Positions 1-6,364 of a DNA stretch of 64,000 nucleotides are shown one piece after another. The stretch lies in the NCBI RefSeq assembly GCF_014217805.1, contig NZ_CP055156.1:1990585-2054584 (forward strand), in the 5' to 3' direction. The notes under the pieces are model-generated. The model was not told where the DNA came from and ran no database searches. It saw only the letters and a program-made list of their open reading frames with translations. Within the stretch, counting starts at the first letter, position 1, and each line of letters opens with the position of its first letter. Made by a program: the position numbers and the translations under genes. This stretch comes from Adhaeribacter swui. GTDB lineage: Bacteria > Bacteroidota > Bacteroidia > Cytophagales > Hymenobacteraceae.

Positions 1-438
1 TAGATCCAGGTTGTATTTGTTTTTGTACCGCGCCTTTAAAAAATCTTCTTCCATGGAGAATTTAGTAGCGAGCAAACCCAGTTTCCGGTACGACTTTTTT
101 TGTATTTCTTCGGCGGTGGCATCCACAATGTGTAAAAACGGAATGGTAACTTGGCGCTCAATCGCATCGGCTACTTTATGCATGGTGTTGGTACAAAGCA
201 GGATCATATCGGCCCCGCCCCGTTCCAGTTTTTGCGCAACGGCCACCATTTTTTCGGCCAGTATATCCCACTGACCCTGATGTTGTAAGTCGGCAATTTC
301 GGCAAAGTCTACGGAGTACAGCAAGCAGCTGCCCGAATGGACACCTCCTAATTCCCTTTGTACTTTTTGGTTAATTATTTGGTAGTATAAAGCCGAACTT
401 TCCCAGGACATTCCTCCAATTAGCCCAATTGTTTTCAT
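1..438 (-). CDS. Aspartate/glutamate racemase family protein (partial)
   Basis: The gene runs off the left edge; the first 146 codons are visible from an ATG at 438. The N-terminus carries an LIGGMSWESS motif (residues 6-15), typical of the Asp/Glu racemase superfamily (aspartate racemase, YgeA-like). CTNTMH at 82-87 contains the first of the two catalytic cysteines these cofactor-independent racemases use; the second would lie in the missing half. The expected reaction is interconversion of L- and D-aspartate or glutamate in the cytoplasm. The substrate cannot be assigned from this fragment. It is separated by about 150 bp from the HxlR-type gene on the same strand, so a shared operon is uncertain. 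Confidence 0.85.
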   Translation of the reverse strand, partial: MKTIGLIGGMSWESSALYYQIINQKVQRELGGVHSGSCLLYSVDFAEIADLQHQGQWDILAEKMVAVAQKLERGGADMILLCTNTMHKVADAIERQVTIPFLHIVDATAEEIQKKSYRKLGLLATKFSMEEDFLKARYKNKYNLDL

Positions 439-591
439 GCGGATGCGGTTTTTGAAATTTTTAAAAATATAACTGCCTTGGTGTATGCCGGGTAGCGATA
501 AGGGCCATATTTGGCTGTTTGCTAAACTTAACCCGCTTAGAAATTAGCAACCGGATTATCGCTTTCCCTTTTCCGGGGCAAGCTAAGCAAC

Positions 592-957
592 TTAAGGCTT
601 TTCCAGCAACTCTTTGTGTTTTTTGCCCCAGCTTTCGAGTTGCAAAATAATGGGTTTTAGTTCGTAGCCAATAGGGGTCAGTTCGTATTCCACGCGGGGC
701 GGAACTTCGGCGTAAACGGTGCGCTGCACAATTTTGTTTTGCTCTAATTTACGCAGTTGCAAAGTAAGCATCCGTTCGGTAATGGTGGGCAAATGCCCTT
801 TTAGCTCACTAAAGCGGAGCTTCCCGTTTATTAACCACGAGCAAATCACTAAAGCCCACTGGCCGCCAATAGTATACGCCGCGTATACTTCCAGGCATTC
901 GTCGGCTAAGGCTTTTTTGTTGGCAAAGGTGGTAGAGGTTTCTTTAATCACGGACAT
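592..957 (-). CDS. HxlR-family winged-helix transcriptional regulator
   Basis: This 121-residue protein has the size and layout of an HxlR regulator: the IGGQWALVI helix (30-38), the recognition helix around TERMLTLQLRKLE (60-72) and the wing VYAEVPPRVEYELT (81-94), all hallmark HxlR segments. Cys21 and Cys39 could act as redox or electrophile sensors, as in YodB and HypR, but this is inference. It is divergent from the quinone-reductase-like gene at 1056 with a 98-bp shared intergenic region, so it probably controls that gene. AGTACC occurs twice in the shared region (974-979 and 991-996), a possible but weak operator. A second HxlR module lies about 1 kb away. Confidence 0.9.
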   Translation of the reverse strand: MSVIKETSTTFANKKALADECLEVYAAYTIGGQWALVICSWLINGKLRFSELKGHLPTITERMLTLQLRKLEQNKIVQRTVYAEVPPRVEYELTPIGYELKPIILQLESWGKKHKELLEKP

Positions 958-1055
958 TACTTACACTTTTTATAGTACCATACAATGGGCAGTACCGAAA
1001 CAAAATTGAAAGTTTACGCTTTACTTTTACGCAAGGCAATTCTAAAGTAAATAAA

Positions 1056-1586
1056 GTGAAAACGCTAATAATCGTCATTCATCCCGATATAAATAACTCG
1101 GTGGTTAATAAAAGATGGACACAAGAGTTAAGTAAATTTCCGGAGAAGTACGACGTACATCTATTACACGACGTTTACCCCGACGAAAAAATTGACGTGC
1201 TGGCCGAACAAAAACGGGTGGAGCAGTATAACACCATCGTTTTTCAGTTTCCTTATTATTGGTTTAATAGCCCGCCCCTGTTTAAAAAATGGTTAGACGA
1301 AGTTTTAACCTACGGCTGGGCTTACGGCAGCAAAAGCGGGTACAAAGTTGCGGAAAAGAAAATTGCCCTGGCTATTTCGTTAGGCGCCGATGAGCACGAG
1401 TACCAACCTGGCGATAAATACCAATACACCTTGGCGGAGTTGCTGCGGCCTTTTGAGCTCACGTTTGACTACGTAAAAGCCGATTACCAGCCTTTTTTCG
1501 CGTACTATGGCATTGATTCTAATCCTGCGGCGGAGTGGATTGAACGCAGCGTGCCCTTGTACCTGGATTTTTTAAATTCTTTGTAA
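1056..1586 (+). CDS. Flavodoxin-like NAD(P)H:quinone oxidoreductase
   Basis: The protein (176 aa) matches the flavodoxin-fold NAD(P)H dehydrogenase (quinone) family (KefF/MdaB/YwrO type). It has the short beta strand MKTLIIVIHP at the start, the FMN-site segment QFPYYWFNSPPLFKKWLDE (64-82), and a C-terminal helix. Such enzymes carry out two-electron reduction of quinones and other electrophiles with FMN in the cytoplasm, or act as ancillary subunits of potassium efflux systems. The frame opens with GTG at 1056 (AAGTGAAAACG); no in-frame ATG nearby would preserve the first beta strand. The divergent HxlR gene is the likely regulator, the usual arrangement for electrophile-responsive reductases. 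Confidence 0.85.
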   Translation: MKTLIIVIHPDINNSVVNKRWTQELSKFPEKYDVHLLHDVYPDEKIDVLAEQKRVEQYNTIVFQFPYYWFNSPPLFKKWLDEVLTYGWAYGSKSGYKVAEKKIALAISLGADEHEYQPGDKYQYTLAELLRPFELTFDYVKADYQPFFAYYGIDSNPAAEWIERSVPLYLDFLNSL

Positions 1587-1694
1587 AAATATATTTTTAT
1601 CAGGCTATAATTGGCCGCTTACGGATTTTAGAATAATCAAAGGCGGCCATTTTGCTTGATTGGTAAACGTGTTTTAAACGTGAACTTACTTTTA

Positions 1695-2099
1695 TCAACT
1701 TACGGGTACTTTATTGGCTGGCCTTTTAGGGCTATTGTTTTTCTTTTTGGGTTCTTCCTGCTTTTCTTTGGCAATCTGTTTATCGCCCCATTCTTTCAGG
1801 TAGCTGATAAACGGAATAAGTTCCTGGCCCATTTCGGTTAAGGTGTATTCTACCTTAGGGGGTACTTCGTGGTATACTTTGCGGTGAATTAAATGATCCG
1901 TTTCCAGTTCCCGTAATGTTTGGGTTAGCATTTTGGTGGTAATGTCGGGTAAGTTCCGGCTTAGCTCGCCGTAACGTAAAATAACATGTTCGTGCAGGTA
2001 CCACAATATCCGGCCTTTATACTTTCCGCCGATCCGTTTAAACGCATAATCCACGGAGCAGGTAGCAACCGCCGGGCATTCTTTGTTTTTGTTTCGCAT
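1695..2099 (-). CDS. HxlR-family regulator with N-terminal cysteine motif
   Basis: The protein has 134 residues. Cys-Pro at 8-9 followed by Cys14 and the IGGKYKGRILWYL helix (23-35) is the classic HxlR start, where the CP cysteine is the usual redox sensor. The recognition helix (TTKMLTQTLRELE, 54-66) and wing (VYHEVPPKVEYTLT, 75-88) are intact. The C-terminal 25 residues are rich in Lys, Glu and Pro and lie outside the domain. It is divergent from the SDR gene at 2217. A perfect 8-bp inverted repeat between the two genes (2135-2163) is the probable operator. It resembles the other HxlR gene (592-957), so the two modules may come from one duplication. Confidence 0.9.
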   Translation of the reverse strand: MRNKNKECPAVATCSVDYAFKRIGGKYKGRILWYLHEHVILRYGELSRNLPDITTKMLTQTLRELETDHLIHRKVYHEVPPKVEYTLTEMGQELIPFISYLKEWGDKQIAKEKQEEPKKKNNSPKRPANKVPVS

Positions 2100-2134
2100 T
2101 TTAATTACTTGATAATCAACAATACATTCTTTTT

Positions 2135-2163
2135 AGTATGTAAGATACCAAAAAGTACATACT
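2135..2163. promoter_or_regulatory. Probable HxlR operator
   Basis: AGTATGTA (2135-2142) and TACATACT (2156-2163) form a perfect 8-bp inverted repeat with a 13-nt spacer, so equivalent positions are 21 bp (two helical turns) apart, as expected for a dimeric winged-helix regulator. It lies in the divergent promoter region of the HxlR and SDR genes. Its right end touches TTGA (2163-2166), followed 19 nt later by CAGTTTTG (2186-2193), an approximate Bacteroidota -33/-7 pair for the SDR gene. Binding there could block transcription. Confidence 0.5.
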
Positions 2164-2216
2164 TGACATAAAGATACGGATCGTTCAGTTTTGTAGTTCA
2201 TTAAAGCATTAACAAA

Positions 2217-2969
2217 ATGGACTTAAAATTAGAAAACAAAGTAGCCGTAGTTACCGGCGCCTCCAAAGGCATTGGGGCCAGCATTGCCAAAGCATTTGCG
2301 AAAGAAGGCGCCAAAGTTGTTATAAACTTTGCTTCCAGTAAGGCTAGTGCCGATAAAGTAGTGCAGGAGATAACAGAAAACGGGGGCACGGCTATAGCGG
2401 TGCAGGCCGATGTTTCCAAGTTTGCCGATATCATCCGGCTTTTTGAAGAAACAAAAAAAGCTTTTGGTACCTTAGATGTTCTGGTAAACAATGCGGGGGT
2501 ATTTAAAATAGAACTGCTGGATGGCATCTCCGAAGAAAGTTTCCATTTACAAGTAAACACCCATTTACTAGGGCCAATTCTTAGTATTCAGCAAGCGGTT
2601 AACCTGTTAGGCGAAAAGGGTGGCAGTATCATCAATCTTAGTTCTACCGTAAGTTTAAATCCACTTCCGGGGGTTATGGTATACTCTGCCGCCAAAGCCG
2701 GCATTGATAATGTTACCAAAACCTTGGCTAAAGAATTGGGACCCAAAAAAATACGGGTTAACGCGATAGCGCCGGGCGTTACCGAAACCGAAGGAAATCA
2801 TGAGGCCGGCATTATTGGCGGGGATATTGAGAAACAAATGCTTCCGCTTACCCCATTAGGCCGTATTGGCCAACCAGACGACATTGCCAAAGTAGCCGTT
2901 TTTCTGGCCTCAGACGATGCCGCCTGGGTAACGGGTGAACGAATTACCGTATCCGGTGGTTTGCTGTAA
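2217..2969 (+). CDS. SDR-family NAD(P)-dependent oxidoreductase
   Basis: A classical short-chain dehydrogenase/reductase of 250 aa. The coenzyme motif TGASKGIG is at 13-20, NNAG at 91-94, catalytic Ser at about 142-143, and YxxxK is Tyr156-Lys160 (YSAAK). The C-terminal AWVTGERITVSGG segment is typical of the FabG / glucose-1-dehydrogenase-like group. The basic residue after TGAS suggests NADP(H) preference (inference). The substrate cannot be told from sequence. The divergent HxlR gene and operator point to induction by an electrophile or aldehyde and not to housekeeping fatty-acid synthesis. A terminator follows at 2985-3013. Confidence 0.9.
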   Translation: MDLKLENKVAVVTGASKGIGASIAKAFAKEGAKVVINFASSKASADKVVQEITENGGTAIAVQADVSKFADIIRLFEETKKAFGTLDVLVNNAGVFKIELLDGISEESFHLQVNTHLLGPILSIQQAVNLLGEKGGSIINLSSTVSLNPLPGVMVYSAAKAGIDNVTKTLAKELGPKKIRVNAIAPGVTETEGNHEAGIIGGDIEKQMLPLTPLGRIGQPDDIAKVAVFLASDDAAWVTGERITVSGGLL

Positions 2970-2984
2970 GTAGTTCGAAATTTT

Positions 2985-3013
2985 AAAATGCCGCTATCGC
3001 AAAGCGGCATTTT
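2985..3013. terminator. Bidirectional intrinsic terminator
   Basis: AAAATGCCGCT (2985-2995) and AGCGGCATTTT (3003-3013) form an 11-bp stem with a 7-nt loop. A T-run follows on the plus strand and an A-run precedes it, so it can end both the SDR transcript and the convergent lipoprotein transcript whose stop codon begins at 3014-3016. Confidence 0.8.
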
Positions 3014-3562
3014 TTATTTTCCTAAAAGCTCCCGGATCATCTTGGGTACTTCTTTTTCCGGAGTTGGGAAGTTGTGAAGCTCTTTGTTTTGATAGATGTT
3101 ATAAGTAGATCGGGCCAATTCTTCCTTCCCATCCGGCGAGACAAAAACAATTTCTAATTTATCCAGCACTTTTTTAAAATCCCATCGCCATGTGTCCTGG
3201 TACATAATTATCAGGTCAAAACCTTCCGGGATATCATCTTTTTGGCCAATGATTGCGGTTATCCCTGTTTTTTCAAGTTCGTTTTTGATTACGGTAGCGG
3301 TATGGCCAATTACTTCGTGTTGTTGAGCAGGATTATCCGGCGGAACCAGGTAGCCGAAAGGGGTAATAGTGCCGAATCTAAATTTAATGTATTGGGAGTT
3401 TTCTGCCGAAATAATATAGGCTTTGGTGTAATTAGACGTATTATGCTCCGGTTTCTTAATCGTGTTTATTTTACCGGCGCAACCGTATACCCCGGCAAAT
3501 AAAGTGTATAAGGCTATTTTAAATAAGATTCCTTTTCTGAAACATTTTAAACCCATGTTCAT
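3014..3562 (-). CDS. Putative lipoprotein of unknown function
   Basis: The frame extends to a GTG at 3577, but the ATG codons at 3562 or 3556 better fit the N-terminal signal. The N-terminus has basic residues, a hydrophobic stretch and a Val-Tyr-Gly-Cys lipobox-like site, so an outer-membrane or periplasmic lipoprotein is likely. The mature part (about 160 residues) contains a segment with tandem acidic and hydrophobic residues and no catalytic motif I recognise. Its general layout resembles small DUF4136-like or YajG-like lipoproteins, but I do not assign a family. It converges with the SDR gene and starts a run of small poorly conserved genes up to 4.7 kb. Confidence 0.65.
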   Translation of the reverse strand: MNMGLKCFRKGILFKIALYTLFAGVYGCAGKINTIKKPEHNTSNYTKAYIISAENSQYIKFRFGTITPFGYLVPPDNPAQQHEVIGHTATVIKNELEKTGITAIIGQKDDIPEGFDLIIMYQDTWRWDFKKVLDKLEIVFVSPDGKEELARSTYNIYQNKELHNFPTPEKEVPKMIRELLGK

Positions 3563-3626
3563 AGTTTTTAATTTCACCTGGCTGCTGGATACATCTGAAA
3601 CTAAACTTCAGAAATCCAGTCTAAAA

Positions 3627-3971
3627 CTACTTGGATACTTGGATTGTATCCGTTGAGATAAGCACGTCATTTTCCCAAACTTGGTCTACTTGGAATGTAG
3701 GGTAATGTATTTTACGTTTTCCGGCGGCAATATTGTCTTTTATTTCTTGCTCTATAATAAGCTTACCATTAGAGTGAAATTTGCGAAATAGCCCGTTAAT
3801 TTTTCCTCCGCTTAAATCGGTTAAGCTAAAACCACTTGTTTGATGATAACTGTGAGCAAAGGTATTTTGGGGCAATGTTACTTGTAAAGGTTTTAAACGG
3901 GCCGCTTGTTTCCAGTTCTTTGCTATTGTTTTTCCGCTCTGGAATAAAATCCAGCAATTACAATTATTAGG
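3627..3971 (-). pseudogene. MORN-like repeat protein remnant (no usable start)
   Basis: The open frame can be read from just after a stop at about 3970 to 3627, but it contains no ATG; the first alternative start is a TTG at 3875 that would cut off conserved-looking sequence. The segment around GLFRKFHSNGKLIIEQEIKDN looks like a MORN-type repeat (Gly-x-aromatic...NGK) of the kind in antitoxin-like or membrane-associated repeat proteins. A different frame just upstream encodes a hydrophobic stretch (LIIVIAGFYSRAEK), suggesting that a frameshift removed the N-terminal membrane anchor. The NWKQ motif before the repeat is also found in the adjacent upstream gene, so the two may be related. It could instead be expressed from TTG. 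Confidence 0.4.
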
Positions 3972-3974
3972 TGA

Positions 3975-4229
3975 TTAAAATTCTTTTAAAAACCGAATTA
4001 GATTTTCTCTTTTCGTAGAACTTGCCGCAAAAAGGTAGTAATTTTCTTTTTCAGGGCCATGCCAGCAACGATATGGGCTTTGTTGAGAATCCAGTAAGAT
4101 AAATTTCGTATCCTTAACGCGTGTTTCTGGGGGTAACTCAGGTTGTTTCCAGTTCGTGGTAGTAGTAGCGATAAAGTAAAAGGAAAGAAGACCGACCAGA
4201 ACAACTCCGAGCGTGACATACACCTGCAT
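3975..4229 (-). CDS. Small membrane-anchored hypothetical protein
   Basis: The 84-residue product starts at an ATG (4227-4229). Residues 3-21 are a single hydrophobic helix (VYVTLGVVLVGLLSFYFIA), and the rest is a short soluble domain with a Cys-Trp-His triplet. I do not recognise a family. The segment after the helix contains NWKQ, as does the remnant immediately downstream, which hints at an old tandem duplication. It reads in the same frame as that remnant, separated by one stop codon. Confidence 0.45.
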   Translation of the reverse strand: MQVYVTLGVVLVGLLSFYFIATTTTNWKQPELPPETRVKDTKFILLDSQQSPYRCWHGPEKENYYLFAASSTKRENLIRFLKEF

Positions 4230-4298
4230 GCTGTTCCGTTCTATACTGATACTTTATAGTTTATGATAGTTGCTTGGCTAAACGATGAATGTAGCGTG

Positions 4299-4693
4299 TT
4301 ATTTACTATTTGGTTTTTTCTCCCGAAACACTTTCTTGTCTTCATCCCAAATGTAGATTTTTGGATGGCAATAAAAGCAATCATCGAAGAAGCCAGTACT
4401 ATCGGGTGGGTTTACGATAAGCATATTACTATCTTTTTTAAATTGATAACCCAATGCTGCTGCTGGACCATCGTAAACCTTCCCTGTAATTAAATCTACA
4501 ACTGCGCTACTCTGGCAAGGTGAGCCACAACCCCAAAAACAATGATAATTGTGAGTGGAATGGCTGGGTCAATGATAGTTCTTCTGTAAATATCAATTTG
4601 GAAGACCATTAAAGTTGTTCCTGTAAAGAAGGTCAAGCCAAAGAACCACTTACAATACATTTTATTTTTTAAGCCTTCTTTTTTCCTTTCCAA
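4299..4693 (-). pseudogene. Frameshifted WGCGSPC-motif secreted protein
   Basis: Two overlapping frames together make one recognisable protein. The first part (from a TTG at 4693 or an ATG at 4660) has a hydrophobic N-terminus and ends in TIIIVF. The second part begins FWGCGSPCQSSAVVDLITG and runs to a stop at 4299, through LGYQFKKDSNMLIVNPPD and a CFYCHPKIYIW end. FWGCGSPCQ plus a D-x2-TGKVYDGP strand and an LLIVNPPD-like strand is a familiar pattern of small periplasmic Bacteroidota and proteobacterial proteins of unknown function. The frames join if the T-run at about 4542-4546 had one more base. The usual NFAGHY segment just before is also corrupted, so decay is more likely than one sequencing error. 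Confidence 0.55.
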
Positions 4694-4848
4694 TTTTCAT
4701 ATTTAGTATTGATTACAACTTTAACGTGTTTATGAAGTTGTGGCATTTGAAAAACGTCAGTTTCAATTAAAGACAAAAGCAAAATTATGATCTATTGTTG
4801 AGTGCTTAATGTCCAGCCACAATTTCATAAACACACTGTTGGGCGAAG

Positions 4849-5607
4849 TCATGGTCTTATAAAAACTGTTACTGCCATCTTACCTTCAGCCCTAGACAAG
4901 TCTTTCTCAATCCCTTTTGGGTTTGCGATATAACCCTCGGGGTCATAAACAAAACAGATTAAAGTTTCACAATCGGGGTGAACACTGTAACGTGAAATGT
5001 CTTCGATTAGCTCGCTGCCAATTTGGCTTGCGTTAAGACTGCGTCTTGTCTTTTTAACCTCTATGACGATTTTATAATCCTTTAGTAAAAAATCCATCCG
5101 GCAACATTTGCCAGCATAACTGGGTGTCCACTCCTCGGCACGGATATCTTCAAAATGTAAAATCAAAAGTGCATGAAGCAGGTCTTGAACATCATATTCA
5201 TCGGCAACATCAAGAGTAGGACGAGCTGAATATCTATTTCTCATTTGACGAACTATCAAATGGAACTTTGCAAATATTTTTTCTAATATCTCGCTCGGAT
5301 CAAATACTTTTTTCGGCTTTGTATTTAGCAAATTCAAATCTAAGTCTTCTAAAACCGATTGTAAAATGCCAATACCCTGTTCACAAGAACTTTGATAACC
5401 GCGCTTTACTTGTTCTTTAAAATGAAGCAAGTATTGATTGTCTGGCGGAAGGTTGGATGATAGATAGCTTAGTACTTGTGTCTTCCATGCTTCAAACTTT
5501 CCCGAGTCAAGCGTAGGAAATCCAAATGTGCCCTCTACATGGTAATGAGTTTTAAGTACTGCCTTGCCTTTTTCAATTAGCTGTTCAAGCCTTTCTTTTT
5601 CTAACAT
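4849..5607 (-). CDS. DpnII/MboI-like PD-(D/E)XK nuclease-domain protein
   Basis: A 252-residue cytoplasmic protein. The first 115 residues are mostly helical. The C-terminal domain (about 120-252) has a PD-(D/E)XK nuclease core: Glu158-Glu159 before the core, Asp172 (RMDFLL) and Glu183-x-Lys185 (IEVKK), with QDLLHALL and HPDCETLICFVYDPEG segments. These conserved strings are typical of the REase_DpnII-MboI-like domain, often found as a stand-alone gene in defence-rich regions. No DNA methyltransferase lies within the window, so a classical restriction-modification pair is not supported here. It may act as a solitary effector or need a distant partner. Function is inferred from the motif only. 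Confidence 0.75.
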   Translation of the reverse strand: MLEKERLEQLIEKGKAVLKTHYHVEGTFGFPTLDSGKFEAWKTQVLSYLSSNLPPDNQYLLHFKEQVKRGYQSSCEQGIGILQSVLEDLDLNLLNTKPKKVFDPSEILEKIFAKFHLIVRQMRNRYSARPTLDVADEYDVQDLLHALLILHFEDIRAEEWTPSYAGKCCRMDFLLKDYKIVIEVKKTRRSLNASQIGSELIEDISRYSVHPDCETLICFVYDPEGYIANPKGIEKDLSRAEGKMAVTVFIRP

Positions 5608-5729
5608 TCGTGAATTTATGATTTTGCCTAATTAATATATCCGGAGTTATTACATCAACCTTCCAGTATAAGCGAGATATACGGAGTAATCTTGCTCTTG
5701 GTCAAGCCGATAACAGGAATGTTATAGAA

Positions 5730-6131
5730 CTAACTCTGCAAAGTAACCGCAATTCCTTGCCGTAAAGTATTATGAATTTCGGCAATCTGATCTACGTAAG
5801 AGACTAAATCGGCAATTTCCTGTGGGGTGTGTTCCGGGGCCTGGATATGGGCTTGGTAGGTAATGGAGGTGGCGGGCTCGCCTTCCTGGCCAAACTCGCC
5901 GGACACCGTTACTTCTACCGCCTGGATGTGCATTTGGCGCTTAGTGGCTTCGCGGTAAACGTCGTTGCAGAAGCAGGTGGCCAAGGCCAGAAAAAGCAAT
6001 TCGCCGCCGTTTACCGCGGAGCCGTAACCAGTAGGCTTACCCGGAATGGTAACGGTGCGGGAATTAGCGTTGGTGGTAACAACCACTTCGTGCGATTGGT
6101 AGCGGTTGGTAACGGTAGCCGAAATCAGCAT
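5730..6131 (-). CDS. OsmC-family protein
   Basis: The frame opens at 6158, but the ATG at 6131 (MLISATVTNRY, 133 aa) gives the normal OsmC start, a beta strand. The core (GGELLFLALATCFCNDVYREA) is the OsmC helix containing the peroxidatic cysteine. OsmC/Ohr proteins reduce organic hydroperoxides in the cytoplasm using two cysteines. Here the position of the second cysteine (usually in a C-P-V/I-S context near the C-terminus) reads EIHNTL, so the resolving cysteine is missing. The protein is therefore probably an OsmC-like member of unknown activity and not a typical thiol peroxidase. Two hairpin terminators lie beyond its start, towards the TolC gene. Confidence 0.8.
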   Translation of the reverse strand: MLISATVTNRYQSHEVVVTTNANSRTVTIPGKPTGYGSAVNGGELLFLALATCFCNDVYREATKRQMHIQAVEVTVSGEFGQEGEPATSITYQAHIQAPEHTPQEIADLVSYVDQIAEIHNTLRQGIAVTLQS

Positions 6132-6242
6132 AAGCGAGCGGTTAAGTGGGTACAGCAACTGCGCCTATTTTAAGTCCGGAAACTACGGTGCCCGGAAGAG
6201 CGCGGTTGTTCCCGGAATTTAAAAATTTACGGGAATTTAAAA

Positions 6243-6275
6243 AAGGAAGCCGTAGCAAGCGGGCTTCCTTTTTTA
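6243..6275. terminator. Hairpin terminator
   Basis: AAGGAAGCC and GGCTTCCTT form a 9-bp stem around a loop of about 10 nt, followed by a T-run on the plus strand and preceded by A residues. It sits between the OsmC-like and TolC genes. On the minus strand it is the second of two terminators after the TolC stop. Confidence 0.65.
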
Positions 6276-6300
6276 AATTATACGCAATCAACAACGTCGT

Positions 6301-6352
6301 AAAAGCGCTGCTTCGGCTAGGAATAAACCCGCCGAAGCAGCGCTTTTTTAAA
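6301..6352. terminator. Intrinsic terminator of the TolC-family gene
   Basis: AAAAGCGCTGCTTCGGC (6301-6317) and GCCGAAGCAGCGCTTTTTT (6331-6349) form a 17-bp stem with a 13-nt loop. A-runs and T-runs on the two sides let it work in both directions. It lies 13 bp beyond the TolC stop codon on the minus strand. Confidence 0.85.
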
Positions 6353-6364
6353 TTTTTAAATTTC

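Noticed and set aside
4263-4493. Plus-strand open frame of 76 codons
   Set aside because: It is antisense to the recognisable WGCGSPC-motif pseudogene on the minus strand.
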